Both the position numbers and the translations under genes were made by a program. The notes beneath the pieces are model-generated. The model ran no database searches and was not told the origin of the DNA. It worked only from the letters and a program-made list of their open reading frames with translations. Source: Leucocoprinus leucothites (Eukaryota > Basidiomycota > Agaricomycetes > Agaricales > Agaricaceae). From it: a stretch of DNA of 64,000 bases. Every line of letters begins with the position of its first letter. Positions within the stretch are counted from its first letter, which is position 1. The DNA lies in contig JAACJO010000008.1 of assembly GCA_013368445.1 (NCBI GenBank), positions 1,054,001 to 1,118,000 on the forward strand, given 5' to 3'. This document shows, piece by piece, positions 1-12,956 of the stretch.

Positions 1-1025
1 TCCTTTGGATAGCTTCCTGCATCTGACCAGAATCTTCGGCCCGGTCTGAGAGGTGTTAGTCGTACCCGAAAGGTCCGGGACAGTCCAAAAGGTTCGCTTC
101 TGCTCTGGCGAAATGTCACTGTCAGCTTGCAAACGAGTTTGTAGTGGAACTTTGCGGTGGTTAATTAGGTACTACGCTCAGGTTCCAGAATCAGAAGATC
201 TGTGGTCCAATAAGACGCTTGTGTAAGGGTCTAGATAGCCCGAAATTGTAGAGTTAAGTAGAAATATATGGGGTCTAGACATCCATTTCGCACTGGTGGT
301 TTTCATCCACGATGCATGAATATAGTATCATGAGATTATCATGTTATCATCGGAACCCGTATAGTAGAACAGAGTGATATTGAATTCTTACTGGTGATTT
401 TTATCAGCCAAGTCGATTGAGGTGTATCTATAAAGGAGTAGCCAAGGGCGTGAATGAGCGATTGAGGAATATGGCGGAGGATCTTGGCACTAAGATTATA
501 ACGGAGGCTCCTCCCAAGTATATCGGAGAGGGTAGTTCGGTGGATTTGCTCTACTATCAGGTGAGGCACATCGATAGACTACATTGGCTGAGTCCTCGAG
601 TGCAAGCCTGAGAGGAGCGGTGGATGGGGAGTGAACACACACAGAGGAACTTAATAATGAGCAGGATAGCTCCTGATAGACCGATCAGGCTCCCGTTCCG
701 GATGGTAAACACCGAGCAAACCGAGATCATTCCTCTAAAAGCGTGGGAATACTAAGTGAGTGCACGCAAGAAGCGCTGACAAGAACCCTGCTCTCCTTTC
801 ACCAAGACATTTCACTAGGTTGCCCTTCGTTTATTTGGTGAGTCGCGTTCTCTACAGGAATTCTTGATGAACCCAATGTATCCTCAGCGTGTATGACGAG
901 AGGTTTGAGCTTACGCACATTCGCTTTCGATTGATTTTCTTGTCATGATCTTCTCTCTGATATTCATTCACGTCGCACTATATAACCCTCGACTGACTAC
1001 TTTTAGGGAAATATGGCCACTGCAA
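1..1025. other. Left-edge region without a confident gene
   Basis: Only short open frames occur here. One stretch on the plus strand (about 405-611) follows a plausible splice acceptor (ttttatcag) and encodes a hydrophilic peptide containing KGVNERLRNMAEDLG and ending in a stop. It could be the last exon of a gene that starts left of the window, but no family was recognised. The rest shows no coding or RNA signal that I can support. Confidence 0.3.
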
Positions 1026-2372
1026 CTAAAATGGATGCTCTTCTTCCGGATGGTCCTTCTCCCTCAACCTCCAGTCACTCCAAGAGTCTTGGTCAGCGGG
1101 GCTCGGAATGAGGATACCCCAACTAATCGCATAGTGGGCTAAAACCAGGTCAAGCTCCTCGGTTTCGTCGAGGAACTCTAACCTCGAAATCCTACAGCCC
1201 CTCAGCTCGCGTGAAATATTACTACGAGACACGAACATACCTTGCAAGTTCCTCGGACTCTACATATGACCGACGAATATCTTTCAATGTCAGCGCACGA
1301 GCAGTCTGGAAGCCCGAGTCCAAAAACCGCGAAATTAAGGAACCGATCGTGGTTAACGGCTCGGCTCCTGGAAGCGATACGTTCCGAGCCTGACAACAAG
1401 AGTCAATGTCTACCGCCACGAGGATCCAACATACGACGAACCCGAAGATTGTTCAGCATCACCTTTCCAAAGGAATCATTCAACCCGAACATCTCATATA
1501 CAATGCATCCGAGCGGACTATTGGCCTTCGCAACTTCTTCGTTCCCGTTGGCTGAGAAGTAATTCACAAACCATTGGAGAAGCCGCGAGGATGCTTCGAC
1601 CGTCATATATGCCAATACACACTCGAACAACAGGAGGGTTGGACACTCTGCTGAGAGGATTGCGTGCTCGTTGGAGGGTTGTGTCAGTAGTTCCTGTAGT
1701 GTGTCGACTGGATCACTCCGAAGGTCGGCGGCGAGTAGATGATACTTGGGTGCATGTAATGCTGTACCACCATTCGCTGTGATAGTGAAGCCGTATTAAC
1801 GCTGAGAAGTTAGCATCAATGAAATGATCATACCGAGTTTTATTTCATCTGGATTCCCTAAGATTTCCAGGAGCTGTCTACTCTTCTTGATACTCATCGC
1901 TTTCTTAGTTGTGATCTCATGAAAATCAACCTCGATGTAACTTTTGATCACGTCTTGATGTGGCCCAGTCTACCTAGGAAGAGTTTAAACCATTAAACAC
2001 AACTCTCGGAGCAATAAAACTCAGATAGCATAGATCTCGTACCGCAATGCGCCAAAATCGCGTATCACTCCCCGCACCCAAGCTCACGATCTGACATTGC
2101 TTCCCCGTCTTTGCCGCTCGGCTCAACCACTCTTCTACCAAATCATCGATGCCCTTTGTACGAACATATGTTCCAATATTGATCAACGGAGGACGTGGTT
2201 GCTGGAACTGCGCCCTCGGTACGAGATACTTAACGAAGGGATCGTTGAGATATTGTTTCTGAGCGGCTGATAGCCTTGCCACCGCTGCATCGGTGTCTGT
2301 CTGTCGAATGGGTGCATCCGAGTCTTGACGCTGGGGACCAGGTGGGAAACCGAGGCTAGGCTGGTTGAACAT
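1026..2372 (-). CDS. PPM1: Leucine carboxyl methyltransferase 1 (PP2A methyltransferase)
   Basis: Predicted SAM-dependent enzyme that methylates the C-terminal leucine of the protein phosphatase 2A catalytic subunit in the cytosol, which guides PP2A holoenzyme assembly. Five exons join in frame: 2372-2043, 1969-1834, 1776-1442, 1389-1241 and 1191-1026, giving 371 residues, close to the usual LCMT1 length. The SAM-binding motif LGAGSDTRFWRIATG spans the first splice junction. The acidic EVDF segment follows in exon 2, and the C-terminal family signature SRLEFLDETEELDLVLAHY is in the last exons. The first exon alone looks like a truncated gene because its frame runs into the intron; splicing shows the gene is intact. 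It starts 191 bp beyond the stop of the helicase gene on the same strand. Family assignment is strong; the exon model was built by eye. Confidence 0.9.
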
Positions 2373-2563
2373 GGCTTACTAGAGTATTTGTGAGGTGTGT
2401 GATGGTAAGAAGAGAATGTGAATGCCATGCGGTGACAAAATATTATGACGTTGCCACAAACACGAGACCCATTTCGGTTGATCATGAAGTTCGATTGTAA
2501 ACGCAGAACAATACAAGGAACGTGCAAAGAGTAGAAAAACATATATGTTACATAAAACTGTGT

Positions 2564-5500
2564 TTACTGAGATTGAGACTGAGACTGAGACTGAGAATTT
2601 TTGCGAAAATCATCCAAGTCCACAGAAAGATCATAAGACCAGGCCCTCGCTTCATAGGCTTTCAAAAACGCATAACCTTTCGCCGTATCCTCATTAGCCA
2701 ATATCCTCACTGATGGGCGTAGGACCTCATCCGACGTGACGAGAATGCACAGTGATTTTGCCCTGCTGATAGCGACGTTGAGCCTTCTCCGTTCCAGTAG
2801 GAAGCCAAGGTCGGCTGTATGCGACTGAGGCAATGAGAAGAGACATATCACAAACGCAGCCTCAGAACCTTGGGAACGCATAATCAGTATTATCTTTTGA
2901 TCCGGAATAGATGTGATTTACCTTGCAGCCTCTCAATGGTGTCTACTGTAACCTGCCCACCAATCGAGTGAGAACCTAGTTTCAAGTTCCCTAGAGCTAC
3001 TTCCAGGGTTGGACTAGGCCCTCTTGACTGCTGGAGCGCATTCTTCACAGCTTCGCGCTGTATACGATGGGGAGTGGCAACGAAGATATCATCGTTCGGC
3101 GAACACTTCCTGATGAACCCAACCAAGCTCGCAGCGACAGCGGCCTCTCCGTGAACGTGCATCTCATAGGGCACGTGGTCTGACGGGCTCGTCCAAGTCC
3201 TGAGACGGATGAGGGCCAGAGAGATCGGCTGATGGTTAAGTGTCAAGTCCGTGGCAATGCCAGTAGTTTCCTCCAGCGGAAGCTGGAGTTGAGGGGGTTT
3301 GAGAACATCCTGAGGTTTACGAAGCATCACACTGGATAGGGAGATGAGGAAGCGGCGAACTGCTTCGGATATCGCTTCTGAAACCCAAAAGTCTTCAACG
3401 ACAACCTCTTCTGCCTGCTGAAGTAAGATGGCAATCTGTCTTGCTTGAAATTTCTGAGCTTTGAATTGACGAGAATAGATTGTGGAGACAAACTCTCCGA
3501 GATCGGGGTTCAGCCTGTCAATGAGTTGAGCATATCACTCGGGTTTTTAGAAGGCTGATTACGAACCTGAAATTCTCCGTGAGCTGGACAACTGTTCCCT
3601 GCGATGCCAAGACATCATCCGAAGATCCAACCACTTCCAGAGCACGAGTGGTAGTGGTAGTGGCCTTTGCCTTCTCCACTTTGGACTCCACTTTTGTCTC
3701 CCTGGCGTGCATCAACGAATCCAAAACAGAACCAAAAAGACATTGCTCCTGTAATTGCGGGTACTGGGCGCTCAGAATCGGGGCTAATTGTTCAGAATCT
3801 CCAGCAACTATGAGTCGGCTAGAGGGAGACAATGCGCGCATGACGAGAGACAAAGAACCTAGCGCAATCTGGCCAGCCTCATCTGCTACGAGGGTATCAA
3901 CTTCAAGATTGCGATTTTTTGTAAAATTATACAGCTAAGGTGTTCAATGAGAATAGTTTTCACAATAAGTAGAGTTGGACGCTTACCTGGTATAGTGTCC
4001 CTGCGTAAATATACACCAAGTGGGTATGACCTGGTCCAGCATGTTCATTCCCTTTAATGACGCGCTCCACCTTTACATCGTCCAGCCACTCGGTCGGAAG
4101 TGACGCGATAGTTCGATAACAATCCATGAGGAAAGATAGCTTGGTAAGCATCGCCTCTATTGCAGCATGCGTCATAGCAGTCAGGAAGATAACCCTCTGG
4201 TCAAAGTTATCTTGTCTCCTTTCAACCTCCAATAATCTTAGCAACGAAAGGCATATCGTGTAAGTCTTCCCTGTCCCTAAATCCAAAGATTTATATCAGG
4301 GTGTATCAGAAATGCCCAACGTACTACTCACCAGGCGGACCCCAAATTACTGATAGTCGATTCGTCAAAATCCTTTGTACGGCTTTATGTTGCGATGGTT
4401 TCAACACCAACGATTTCGCACTAGCACTCCCAAGCTCCGAAAGATCCCTGAACAATTTTTGAATATCCCCCTCGATTTTTAGGCTCGTCTCCGGCAATGG
4501 TGCATGTCCAAACGTCCGGGGCTCCAGAATTAACTGAAGATACGGCACCTGCGCCAAATCCTTCTTCAGCCCCGTGACATCCACGCTAGCATCAGTCTCG
4601 TATTGTAAATCGATTTCAAACAAAGACGAGAGGACTTTTGTCGTGTTGAAGTCCACAAAACGTGGTGAAAGGTGATATTGGCCCCCAGCCTCGAATTGAT
4701 TCTTCCATGTACCCCAAATACGCAAAACGACAATCGTTTCGAGGCCAATGGCCTTGATGTCTTTGATATCGGCTACCACAAGTTGCTCTTGAACTACAGT
4801 TGGCTGTGCTTCCCAACTCGCCCTTGTGTATCGGTTTAAAGGAAAGACGCAGCCTGACACGGCGAGGTCATCAAAAAGGGCTTCTACAGGTACAGTGTCT
4901 TCGACTCGGCCTTCGAGTGTGACATCCTTGACGAGAAGCTTGTCGTAAAATGGGTGTTCTTTGTCTGGCGGCATGTCGAGAATTCCAGAAACGAGTTTGA
5001 ATGTGTACTCAATCCCTCTGGCTCCTTGTTTCGCGCTACGGAACTCCAGTACAGGAGCATCAGGACAGCCGTCGATGCGCGAATTCCATAGCTCAGTCAA
5101 CTTGGTCAGGACTTCAAACTAGGTAGCTCACTTGAGTATATGCGCTCGAGAAACGACTGAGGGAGTTACCTGTTGCATGTAAAACAATTTTCGTAACGTG
5201 TCACTGCGACACAGGTCCATAAAGTTGACTGACAGCGCTTTAGCTTCGTTAATGAGCAGCTGAGAGCCAGTAGGAGGACAGGTCCGCTCCCGCATATTCA
5301 TGAGAACGTCATGTATGGCGTGGTTGCGTGCCTCCATCCATTTCTGTAGCTCAGCATCCGAGCCACGCCTAAAAGCTCGGTATAGTTCCTCTTCCGACGG
5401 AGGATCAACTGCTGATCTCTGAGGGAGCATCACTGTCGTGCACTCCTCCAGGTCCCAATGGCCAGCCACAGGCAACGCGAACAGCCTTTCCACCTCTCTC

Positions 5501-7282
5501 TTAAGCACAATAACACGTGGTATTTGGCCTAACTCTCGTTGCTTCTGCCCCGTTCTCAGCGAATCTTCCTTCTCCTCGTTAAGCTTGATGATCGCAGCTT
5601 CGACCCGCTTGCGACATTCCTCCGCAGTCCCGGTAGTTGGCAAGTCCATCCGGGCTAAACAGGCTTGATATTCCCTCTTCAGTCGCCTCCTCTTCGACAG
5701 GAACCCAAGGAGAGCGCCTGACAGGAGGATAGGTTGATATGCAGTCTGGAGGAGTGCAGCTCCCTGGGCAAGGGCACCGATGCACAAACGAGCATCATCA
5801 GCGCTGGCATCAGAAGATAACGCTGCGTTTATGAGGTTTGCTTGAAGAATGTGACGGTCGGCTGTAGACCAAACATAAAATTGGGTGGTGAGGTGGTTGT
5901 GTTCGGGGTCCTTTTGCAGACCAATAATGAGTCGTATAAGGTTCGCCAAGGTGACGATGAGGTCTTCCCCGTCGCCGGTGCTTATGCGAGGTAGCAAGCA
6001 TTTGTTCGAGGTATAGGTGGTGATGCAAAATTTCTTTAAAGCCTGTGTCGTTGTGGAGGGATCCGAAATGAAAGACAAGACAATCGTGATATCCTCCTTA
6101 GAGGGACAGGTGTAATTGAGACGTGGTATGATCTGACTTTGTTAAGTGTCTTGTTGGATAAGTAGTATAAATGGTAAGCACCTGAATTTTCTTGCTAATG
6201 GCGGCTTCGACTATAGGACTCGTCCTCGCGGCCGCGAGACGTTTCCGGCGAGGAATAGCTAACAACTGCCTTGCTTTCTTGACCGTGGTCGAACCACTCG
6301 AAGAGAGTTTCTTGAGTAGACCACTGGTATTTACCAAGGTGTGGAGCTCTTCAATGTCTGTTAGAGGCTCAGAGGATCGCTTCAGGCGGCGCCTGCCGAG
6401 ATGGAGCAAATCCTTTAAAACCTGAGCGTCCTCCACAGACAGATTTGGAATCACTCCGAGTCTACCTGTTTCGACCGTCTTCTCTTCGCAGCTATGGGCA
6501 AACTTGCAACCTTTGCAAGAAGGATTGAGGTGCCATTGAACTTGATCACGACGTTGAGCGAGGATATGAGGAAGACGTCGGAACAGGAATGCATCCAAAG
6601 ATGAAGAGAGGAGATTAATGTCAATGCTCTTGATATCGGTGAGGCTGGGACTGGCGATATCAAAGCCTTCCGAAGGAGGCAACCATATTCCTGCACTCTC
6701 GCCACATTCAAAAAAAGGACTCCTCAGGATGTACTTCAAACAAAGAGTATAGAAATAGATTTGAGCATGATGTGGAGTCTAGAACGGGATGAACGACAGG
6801 CAATCACTGAAGAGCACGCGACGAACCTTCACTGATTTGGAGGCTTTCGCGTCGACGACCTTCCAACTGACTTTTTCTCCTTTGTGTTCGACCTCTAAGA
6901 GATCAGGTACACACAAACCGAAATTTACTGGCTTGTTACCAAGCGCTTCAAATCGTTCTGCGAGCCGGTCTCGGGGTGGCCAAAAGCACAGGCCCGCAAT
7001 GAAAAAATGATCTCTATCGTCCGCCAGTATGTTCTCTATTAAAACTTCGGCCTCCATGGGTTTGGGGGGTACTCGGAGGAGCATATCGGACTTGTCCAAC
7101 CATTCGAGCAATATGGATTCCCACTCTTCGCCCCTATGATACTGTGCCCTGGATAGCTCAGATGTTTCTTTAGGTGGATCTATGAATGAAACGGGTTCAT
7201 TGTACGTTTTCCAGAGGTACAGGTCACAGTTGAGGTGGTGATACACGGCGATGTTGGTGGCCGAAATGGAGGCCTTGGCCAT
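2564..7282 (-). CDS. RecB-like nuclease / SF1 (UPF1/DNA2-like) helicase fusion protein
   Basis: Eight exons (7282-6827, 6778-6182, 6132-5170, 5118-4332, 4276-3987, 3934-3567, 3514-2922, 2868-2564) join in frame to about 1,452 residues. The N-terminal part resembles TM0106-type RecB-like PD-(D/E)XK nucleases: VVDAKASKSVK, HHAQIYFYTLCLKYIL, then a cysteine group CKGCKFAHSC typical of an iron-sulfur-linked nuclease fold. The C-terminal half is a superfamily 1 helicase with Walker A GPPGTGKT (split by an intron), Walker B ADEAGQ, GDSEQLAPI, and the late motifs VDTIERLQG and RRRLNVAISRAK. It probably acts on DNA or RNA ends in repair or nucleic-acid surveillance; the exact substrate is not known. 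The protein ends in a serine-glutamine dipeptide repeat encoded by a GAGACT-type microsatellite. An upstream in-frame ATG at 7381 is an alternative start. The promoter is shared with the divergent F-box gene. Confidence 0.88.
2566..2596 (-). repeat. Coding microsatellite giving a C-terminal SQ tract
   Basis: Tandem GAGACT units, read on the minus strand as TCTCAG, form the last codons of the helicase gene and encode alternating Ser-Gln up to the stop. The repeat should be length-variable between strains. Confidence 0.8.
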
Positions 7283-7521
7283 GGTGGGGTGCAAGGATGA
7301 AGCAGTGCATTGTGTTGGGTTTATACGTGGAACGGGCGTGGGGAGCGAATCAGCACCGATCCTGTTCGCCCACGAGCCCACGAGTCAGATTGACGAGTTT
7401 GGAGAATAAAAGGAGGAGGACAAGAGCCTGATTAGCGCCAGGCCTGATCCGTTGGCCGCTCTTCGCCGGCCTCGAGTCAACATTTGTCAACTCTTGCCCT
7501 TTCTTGTCCTCTCCTGCCAAC

Positions 7522-9146
7522 ATGTACTCACCGTCCTTCCCACTCGAAATATGGTCCCAGACGGTCTCATGGCTGCCCATGTCGGACAAAAAGTCTCTCC
7601 TGGGGGTTTCACGTTTCTTTCATAGTGCTGCGCTGCCCTTTGTCTTTTCTTCGGTAAAGATCTATGTGCTGGGCGGATATGAAACCCTTCAGATGCTTGA
7701 TACCAACAACGAGACATTCGCCTATGAGGTTGAGACCAAGCTTACACGCAGATCTTGCGAAATCCTCCTGCACATCGTCGCCAGCCCAGGGTTCGCGCGC
7801 CTTGTGAAAGATATGACTTTGGTTGTATACACGGAATACCCGGCATGTTATGAAATACGTGAATCTGTCAAATGAGTTTCGCAGGTCAGCTTCTAACACA
7901 GACTCATATTGAAATCATCCAGTCACCTTGACTAAAGCTCTTGGCGTCCTTCACAATCTCCGTGCCCTGCGTTGCTATGGTTCGGACCTATCGAAACACG
8001 CGTTTGAGGAAATCCTCCAAGCAGTCCCGCCAACTATTGAACGCATTCTTTATTCCACGTATGTCACAGTTTAATCTTTCCCTTCTGATCTCATATGTTC
8101 ATGATGACTTAGTATCATCTCACTCGATCTAACAGCAAACCTACCAAACCTCGAGTGTTTGGAATATCGCAACACCATGTATTTCCCGGAGGATGGTGCC
8201 TCAGATCTTCCCCTTTCTCCGCCCCCTCCAAACAACACATTGACAAATTTGAATTTTCATTCCCTCATCCACACGAGGCTGAAAGCACTTGCTATAGACG
8301 CAGTATGGGTAACCCGGATACCAATCTGGGTCTACAACCAGCTTGTCTCCCTTGAAATCAATAGCGATCGCCTCGCTCATCCGATCAACATTGATTTCAT
8401 CTGTCACCACTGTCCAATCCTCGAGGATCTCTCCGCCACTGGAGAAATATGGGTTGGGCTTTGTCTGAGCCTTCCTGCGGAAACGACCTTCCCCAGGCTA
8501 CAATCTCTCCGCTTATCCTGCGAGGGATTCAATGGTGATGGGGACCCGAAAGCGGAACATTTCGCTGCTCTTTCACTTTTCTTACGGGCCCACCGTAATT
8601 TACGGCGACTTTACCTCCGTTTCCCAGACGCGAGATGGTGTCAAATCAGGTCTTTGTTAGGAGACATTCAGGCATTTCGGAACTTAGATGCATTGGGAAT
8701 CCATGCAGGCAGCGACGCCCTGTCCGAGGGTGACCTCGAGCATTTAGTTACCCACATACCTTTGACCCCCAAAGCTCTCCAACTCTCGATGGCTTGGAAC
8801 ACGAATACTGGCAGCCACGTACCTATAATTGTGGGTCATCCTACACCACCACCATGGGTCATTGCAACTTACGGGGTTCCTCTTGCAGATGAACGCATTA
8901 TCAGCACTGCCGAATCTTCAGTTCCTTCACATTTATGGCACATATTCGCGTCTACCGTTCTCACCCGAGGAGCTCGCATTGGATCTGAAGGGTTTAAGGA
9001 GGGTTGGATTGACTCGTGCTTTGTGGGATATCGAACGAAACGGCTCCGAATTCGAGGGGTGTAAGTGGCCGCGATGGAAGATCAAGTTTTTCTCAGAGAG
9101 CGATTTTGACGATGCTGACGATGCTTGGCTTTTCAAGTATCATTAA
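7522..9146 (+). CDS. F-box / leucine-rich-repeat-like protein
   Basis: Four exons (7522-7858, 7923-8058, 8113-8818, 8889-9146) join in frame to 478 residues. The N-terminus (SFPLEIWSQTVSWLP, then LLGVSRFFHSAALPFVFSSV) has the fungal F-box pattern, expected to bind Skp1 in an SCF ubiquitin ligase. The remainder carries irregular leucine-rich segments (LTKALGVLHNLRALRCYG, ISLDLTANLPNLECLEY, LPNLQFLHIYG), matching the large, fast-evolving F-box/LRR families of Agaricomycetes. The protein it would recruit cannot be predicted. An in-frame ATG six codons upstream (7504) is an alternative start. It is divergent from the helicase gene with about 240 bp between the starts. Confidence 0.75.
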
Positions 9147-9700
9147 GGGTGTTTTTGGCTCGGGTTATTTTGTGTTTGTTTCGATTGTTTGTATGGAATT
9201 GAATAGATGTGTAGTATGGCCAAAAATTAAGCTCAAATAATCTCACTGCGCATTCATATCTCGACAAACCCACTGCAATCCACTAGAGCTGGCCAAACCT
9301 CGGATTAGAAAGATAAAACTAGGACGTGGGTGACGTAGAGCAGAAGCTGTAGAAGTCAAATTTGTATCTTCATTCGTACCTATCACTAAGAATTACATCA
9401 ATCGCACATCTATGATGAGAATGCCGAATATGTAGTAGATTATTAACCATACTGACATCGACATAAAGTCGTTACCCAAGAAATACTGGGCCCCGGTCAT
9501 AAACCATTTTAAATGAGACCACCCCCACTTTTCAGCGCCCAGAAAAATCAAAATGCGACCTCAAACCTGAGAGAGAACACCCCATGACCAACAGGTAGAA
9601 ATTTCACTGGGCAGTCGTGCTTGATTTTCCCAGAACGTCAGCTTCAGAGAACTGTCCATGGACCGCACAAACCAGTGCCACCGTCAGCCTCACTAGGAGA
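9147..9700. other. Intergenic stretch between convergent genes
   Basis: Contains the 3' untranslated part of the F-box gene. I see no coding frame, repeat or RNA signal. Confidence 0.4.
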
Positions 9701-9720
9701 GCTCGCGCGACGCCGATGAC

Positions 9721-11203
9721 CTATCCATTTTGGGCCGGACGCAAGACTGGTCGGAAAGCTGCCCACCGGGTAACAAGAGGGATTTCTACTCTCCCTGGAC
9801 CTCCGATTAACATCCAGTGGGCGACTAGAGGGCTCCGACTAACCCAAGATCTCCGACTCTTGTAACATTTTCTTGCCAAGCTTCCCCTTCCTTCACTTCT
9901 GCTCGAGGTACTGTCTCGGGTAGCGTATTTATTCGAGTCGTCATCTATTGGCTCAGGATAACCAAGAATATCTGGTAGGGGATCTACGACAGTCGCCCTG
10001 TTTGTGATGAACTCGACATCCATATGACTAGCACGTCTCCCTGTTAATGGGCGGAACAGGTGAGATAAAAGGTGGGGAAGAGAGGGACGCAGTAGCTTAC
10101 CAAGAGCTCGCACTTCACACCTTGCACTGGATGATCCTGACAGTTCGTGCGCATATCTCCTAACCATGTGTAGATTTTGAGAAACTGCTCCAATAACCAT
10201 TGTAATGGTGATATTGGCACGCGAGGCTCGTATTTCAGTGCCTCAAAACGGTGCTCGAATTCCCGAGCTTCTTCAAGGAACACAGGGACTTCATGCCGTG
10301 GATGCGGTTCAAGCGATTGATAATCATACTCCTCAGAGGCACGCTTCGCTTCTGCAAAAGTCCCTGTTAGTATTTACTCATCAGCCAAGCAGCGGAGAAA
10401 CTCACAACTGCAAGAGTGATCAGGTCATGAATAGGAAGATTTTCCTCCATGGTACGAGCATCAAGAAAGTACGATTCTTCAGCTCTAGGAGCTAATGGCG
10501 GAGGACTTGGGATACAGGACTGAAACGACCTGGTTGTCTCTCCATCTGAACATGGAGGAAGTCGGTGGCTAGGAAGGGGAGCAGGCACAAGCTTAGAGCT
10601 CGGGTCTACAGCTGGCAGGACTGAAAGGTATTTCTTCCTACCTAGGTGGCAAAAAGGATATATGGAGGGAAGTCGGGGGCCTCCTGGTTCGTCTATAATG
10701 CCTGCGGCGCACCCGTGAAGATGCCCCATATCATCCGGGTGATTGTTTATGAAAGGGCCGAAAACTTCTGTCTCTACCGTAGCAGCGTTAATATGCACTG
10801 GACACGGGGTCTCGAGTCGTTGTGAGGGAAGATAAATAACATTTGGAGCTTTGTACTCGTCAGGAGGCATACAATGAGGTTTAGTAGAAGGCCCGAGATG
10901 GAGAGGGGATATGGGAGACGGTAGGCGAAGCCCAGCGCAGGGATGTTCTTAAGCCACCAAGGGAGTTGCGGAATGCGAGAGCTGGGTTTTATCATATGGG
11001 GTTGCCTTCGATGGGACATTGGGATGTTCTACTGAGCGGATTCTAACAGAATCCGGTTCAGGTGTGTGAGTAGGGGAGTGATCAACGTCAACGACCGGCT
11101 GGTAGCCGCTGGTAGAGCAAGAAGGCGACGAGATTGGCAAGAACATAGGGAGATATGCCAGGAATGGAGGGCGCAATAGATCACAGGAAAGGAAAGAGGT
11201 CAT
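9721..11203 (-). CDS. Uncharacterised multi-exon gene (uncertain model)
   Basis: No family recognised. Minus-strand segments with coding character run from an ATG at 11203 (Ser/Pro-rich start) through a 10870-10400 segment (proline-rich, with GHLHGCAAGIIDEPGGPRLP) to 10283-10080 (charged, with EEAREFEHRFEALKYEPRVP and WLLEQFLKIYTWLGDM) and 10040-9880 (DVEFITNRATVVDP). Several intron borders are plausible, for example near 10380-10340 and 10100-10040, but I could not join all segments in one clean frame. The model is therefore tentative and may be a decayed gene. No signal peptide or catalytic motif is obvious. Confidence 0.35.
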
Positions 11204-12956
11204 CTCTTAAAGGCTCAGGAAACAATCGGTCTTCCGTAGCACAATGGGTGGATACAAACGAGACACATATGTACATTGGTGGCAGTACCAGGAATGGCTA
11301 GTAAGAACGCGTCGACGCCTCCATTGTGCTGATCTTTTTAAAAGTTAGCGAATATCAGAATGGGCAGATGGGGTGTCAAGCATACAAGCTCAGGGGTGGG
11401 AGGAGGACCAAACAAAGCTGGGTGGTAACGATAGAATCAGAGACGCTGGTTGATTTTTGGGTGCATCAAGATAAATTCAGCAGCATCTATTCAATCTCCT
11501 GAATATTCAGCTAGAGACTGTCATTCAGACGTCCTTCCTGAGAGATACACGGCTCTATATTGGGCTTGTTTTTGTGAGGGGGGTCCCAAGGCAAGCAGTG
11601 GTAATCATGCCTGGGGTACTGCTGTGAGCAGGAGTGAGTTGGATTGCGATGTCCAAAAACTATAAATTTATTCAGGAAGGGAGTGTAACAGGGCGGGGAC
11701 ATTGGATTGGGAATTAGTCGGACAACTAGCACTGTCAGTGGTAGCGGCGGTGTAGCGGTCACGTGGAGGATATGTAGCGGTACCGTAGCGGCAATGTAGC
11801 GGCAACGTAGCGATAGTGTAGCGGTAAGGAGCGGTAAATTCTCGACCCCCCACAGGAGGGAGGGAGCTAAAACTTGCCAGGGAACGGTTTCCTATGTATA
11901 ATATCGATAGCAGAGATCTTGGAGTCAGTGCCACAGTTTTGTAGGTTTTGCTCATCTAGGATGATCTTGAATCGTGGTAGCTTAGCCAGACGAGTGACAA
12001 GCAAAATGCAGATAGTTGAGCACAAGTGTGCCTGGAGGTAAATGAAGTGCTCTTTCTGCATATCACTGTGAAAGAAACAATCCACATGCCGCATCAATGC
12101 CGCACCATGGAGGATTGGGAAGTTACAGGGGCGTAGGTGCATGGTTCCACCTGGAAGTTCTGGGGCAACTACCCCATCAACGACTGACACATGGAAGCTG
12201 CGAGGATCTTGGGTACGGGGCACTCTCGAGACTACCTGCGCATTTAAAGACATGTAAGGGCTCGCAGTCGAGACGCGGAACAACCGTGGCATGAGGGACT
12301 GTAAATAGCAATAAATAAAGGCGCATCAGTGTTTATGTAGTACGTTTAGTCCCTGTTGAATACTTTGGCCACCTTTGTTGGTGTCTTGGACTTTTCATAC
12401 CAAATACGTGGGAAGTGAGCCCTTGATTGAGTGTCGACTAAAATTTCATAGTAATGCTTTATTTTGCATATTAAGGGCCTGACTTAATTAAAGATTAATC
12501 CCGGCGTTCGGACTTGGGGGTCCTTGTGTTCCATCATGGCCTGTCTTGAGTCAGTTTGATGAGACCTGAAGAATAGTTTATTCTTCGAATAATATTTTAA
12601 ATCGGGGTTCACGACGAGGTACGATTAAGATTTAGTCAACCCGGACGATTGTCATCGTATGATCGTATGTGGACGAGTTTAAACGCCTTGCCTTTTGATC
12701 GCGTACCATCACGTATGTGGTCTGAGACTGAGTTAGAGTCAGCGCTCCAGCAGCTGTAGTCGGACGCCAAGTATCTTGTGAAAAGCGGGGCCTTCATTCT
12801 TGTTTCACGACTCTCACTATGGGATTCCAAATGTAAATAGCGATTGTAACCGATGAATATATATAAAAACACGATGTAATATCAACAGATGCATGCAATG
12901 GAGTATTCAATCTAATGCCGAGCTATGAAGTGCAGGGTCTATTTTCACAAGCAAGT
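11204..12956. other. Gene-poor stretch with a minisatellite
   Basis: Holds the GTAGCGG minisatellite and a minus-strand open frame at 12292-11867 (141 codons, starting MPRLFRVSTASPYM) with no recognisable family, which I do not call a gene. Nothing else is supported. Confidence 0.35.
11741..11838 (+). repeat. 11-bp-period GTAGCGG minisatellite
   Basis: About nine units start every 11 bases from 11741 (GTAGCGGCGGT, GTAGCGGTCAC, a degenerate unit, GTAGCGGTACC, GTAGCGGCAAT, and so on). The GTAGCGG core is conserved and the last four bases vary. Confidence 0.8.

Noticed and set aside
1974..2372. LCMT1-like fragment that looked like a truncated pseudogene
   Set aside because: Four downstream exons with GT-AG borders continue the family sequence to its normal C-terminus, so the gene is intact.
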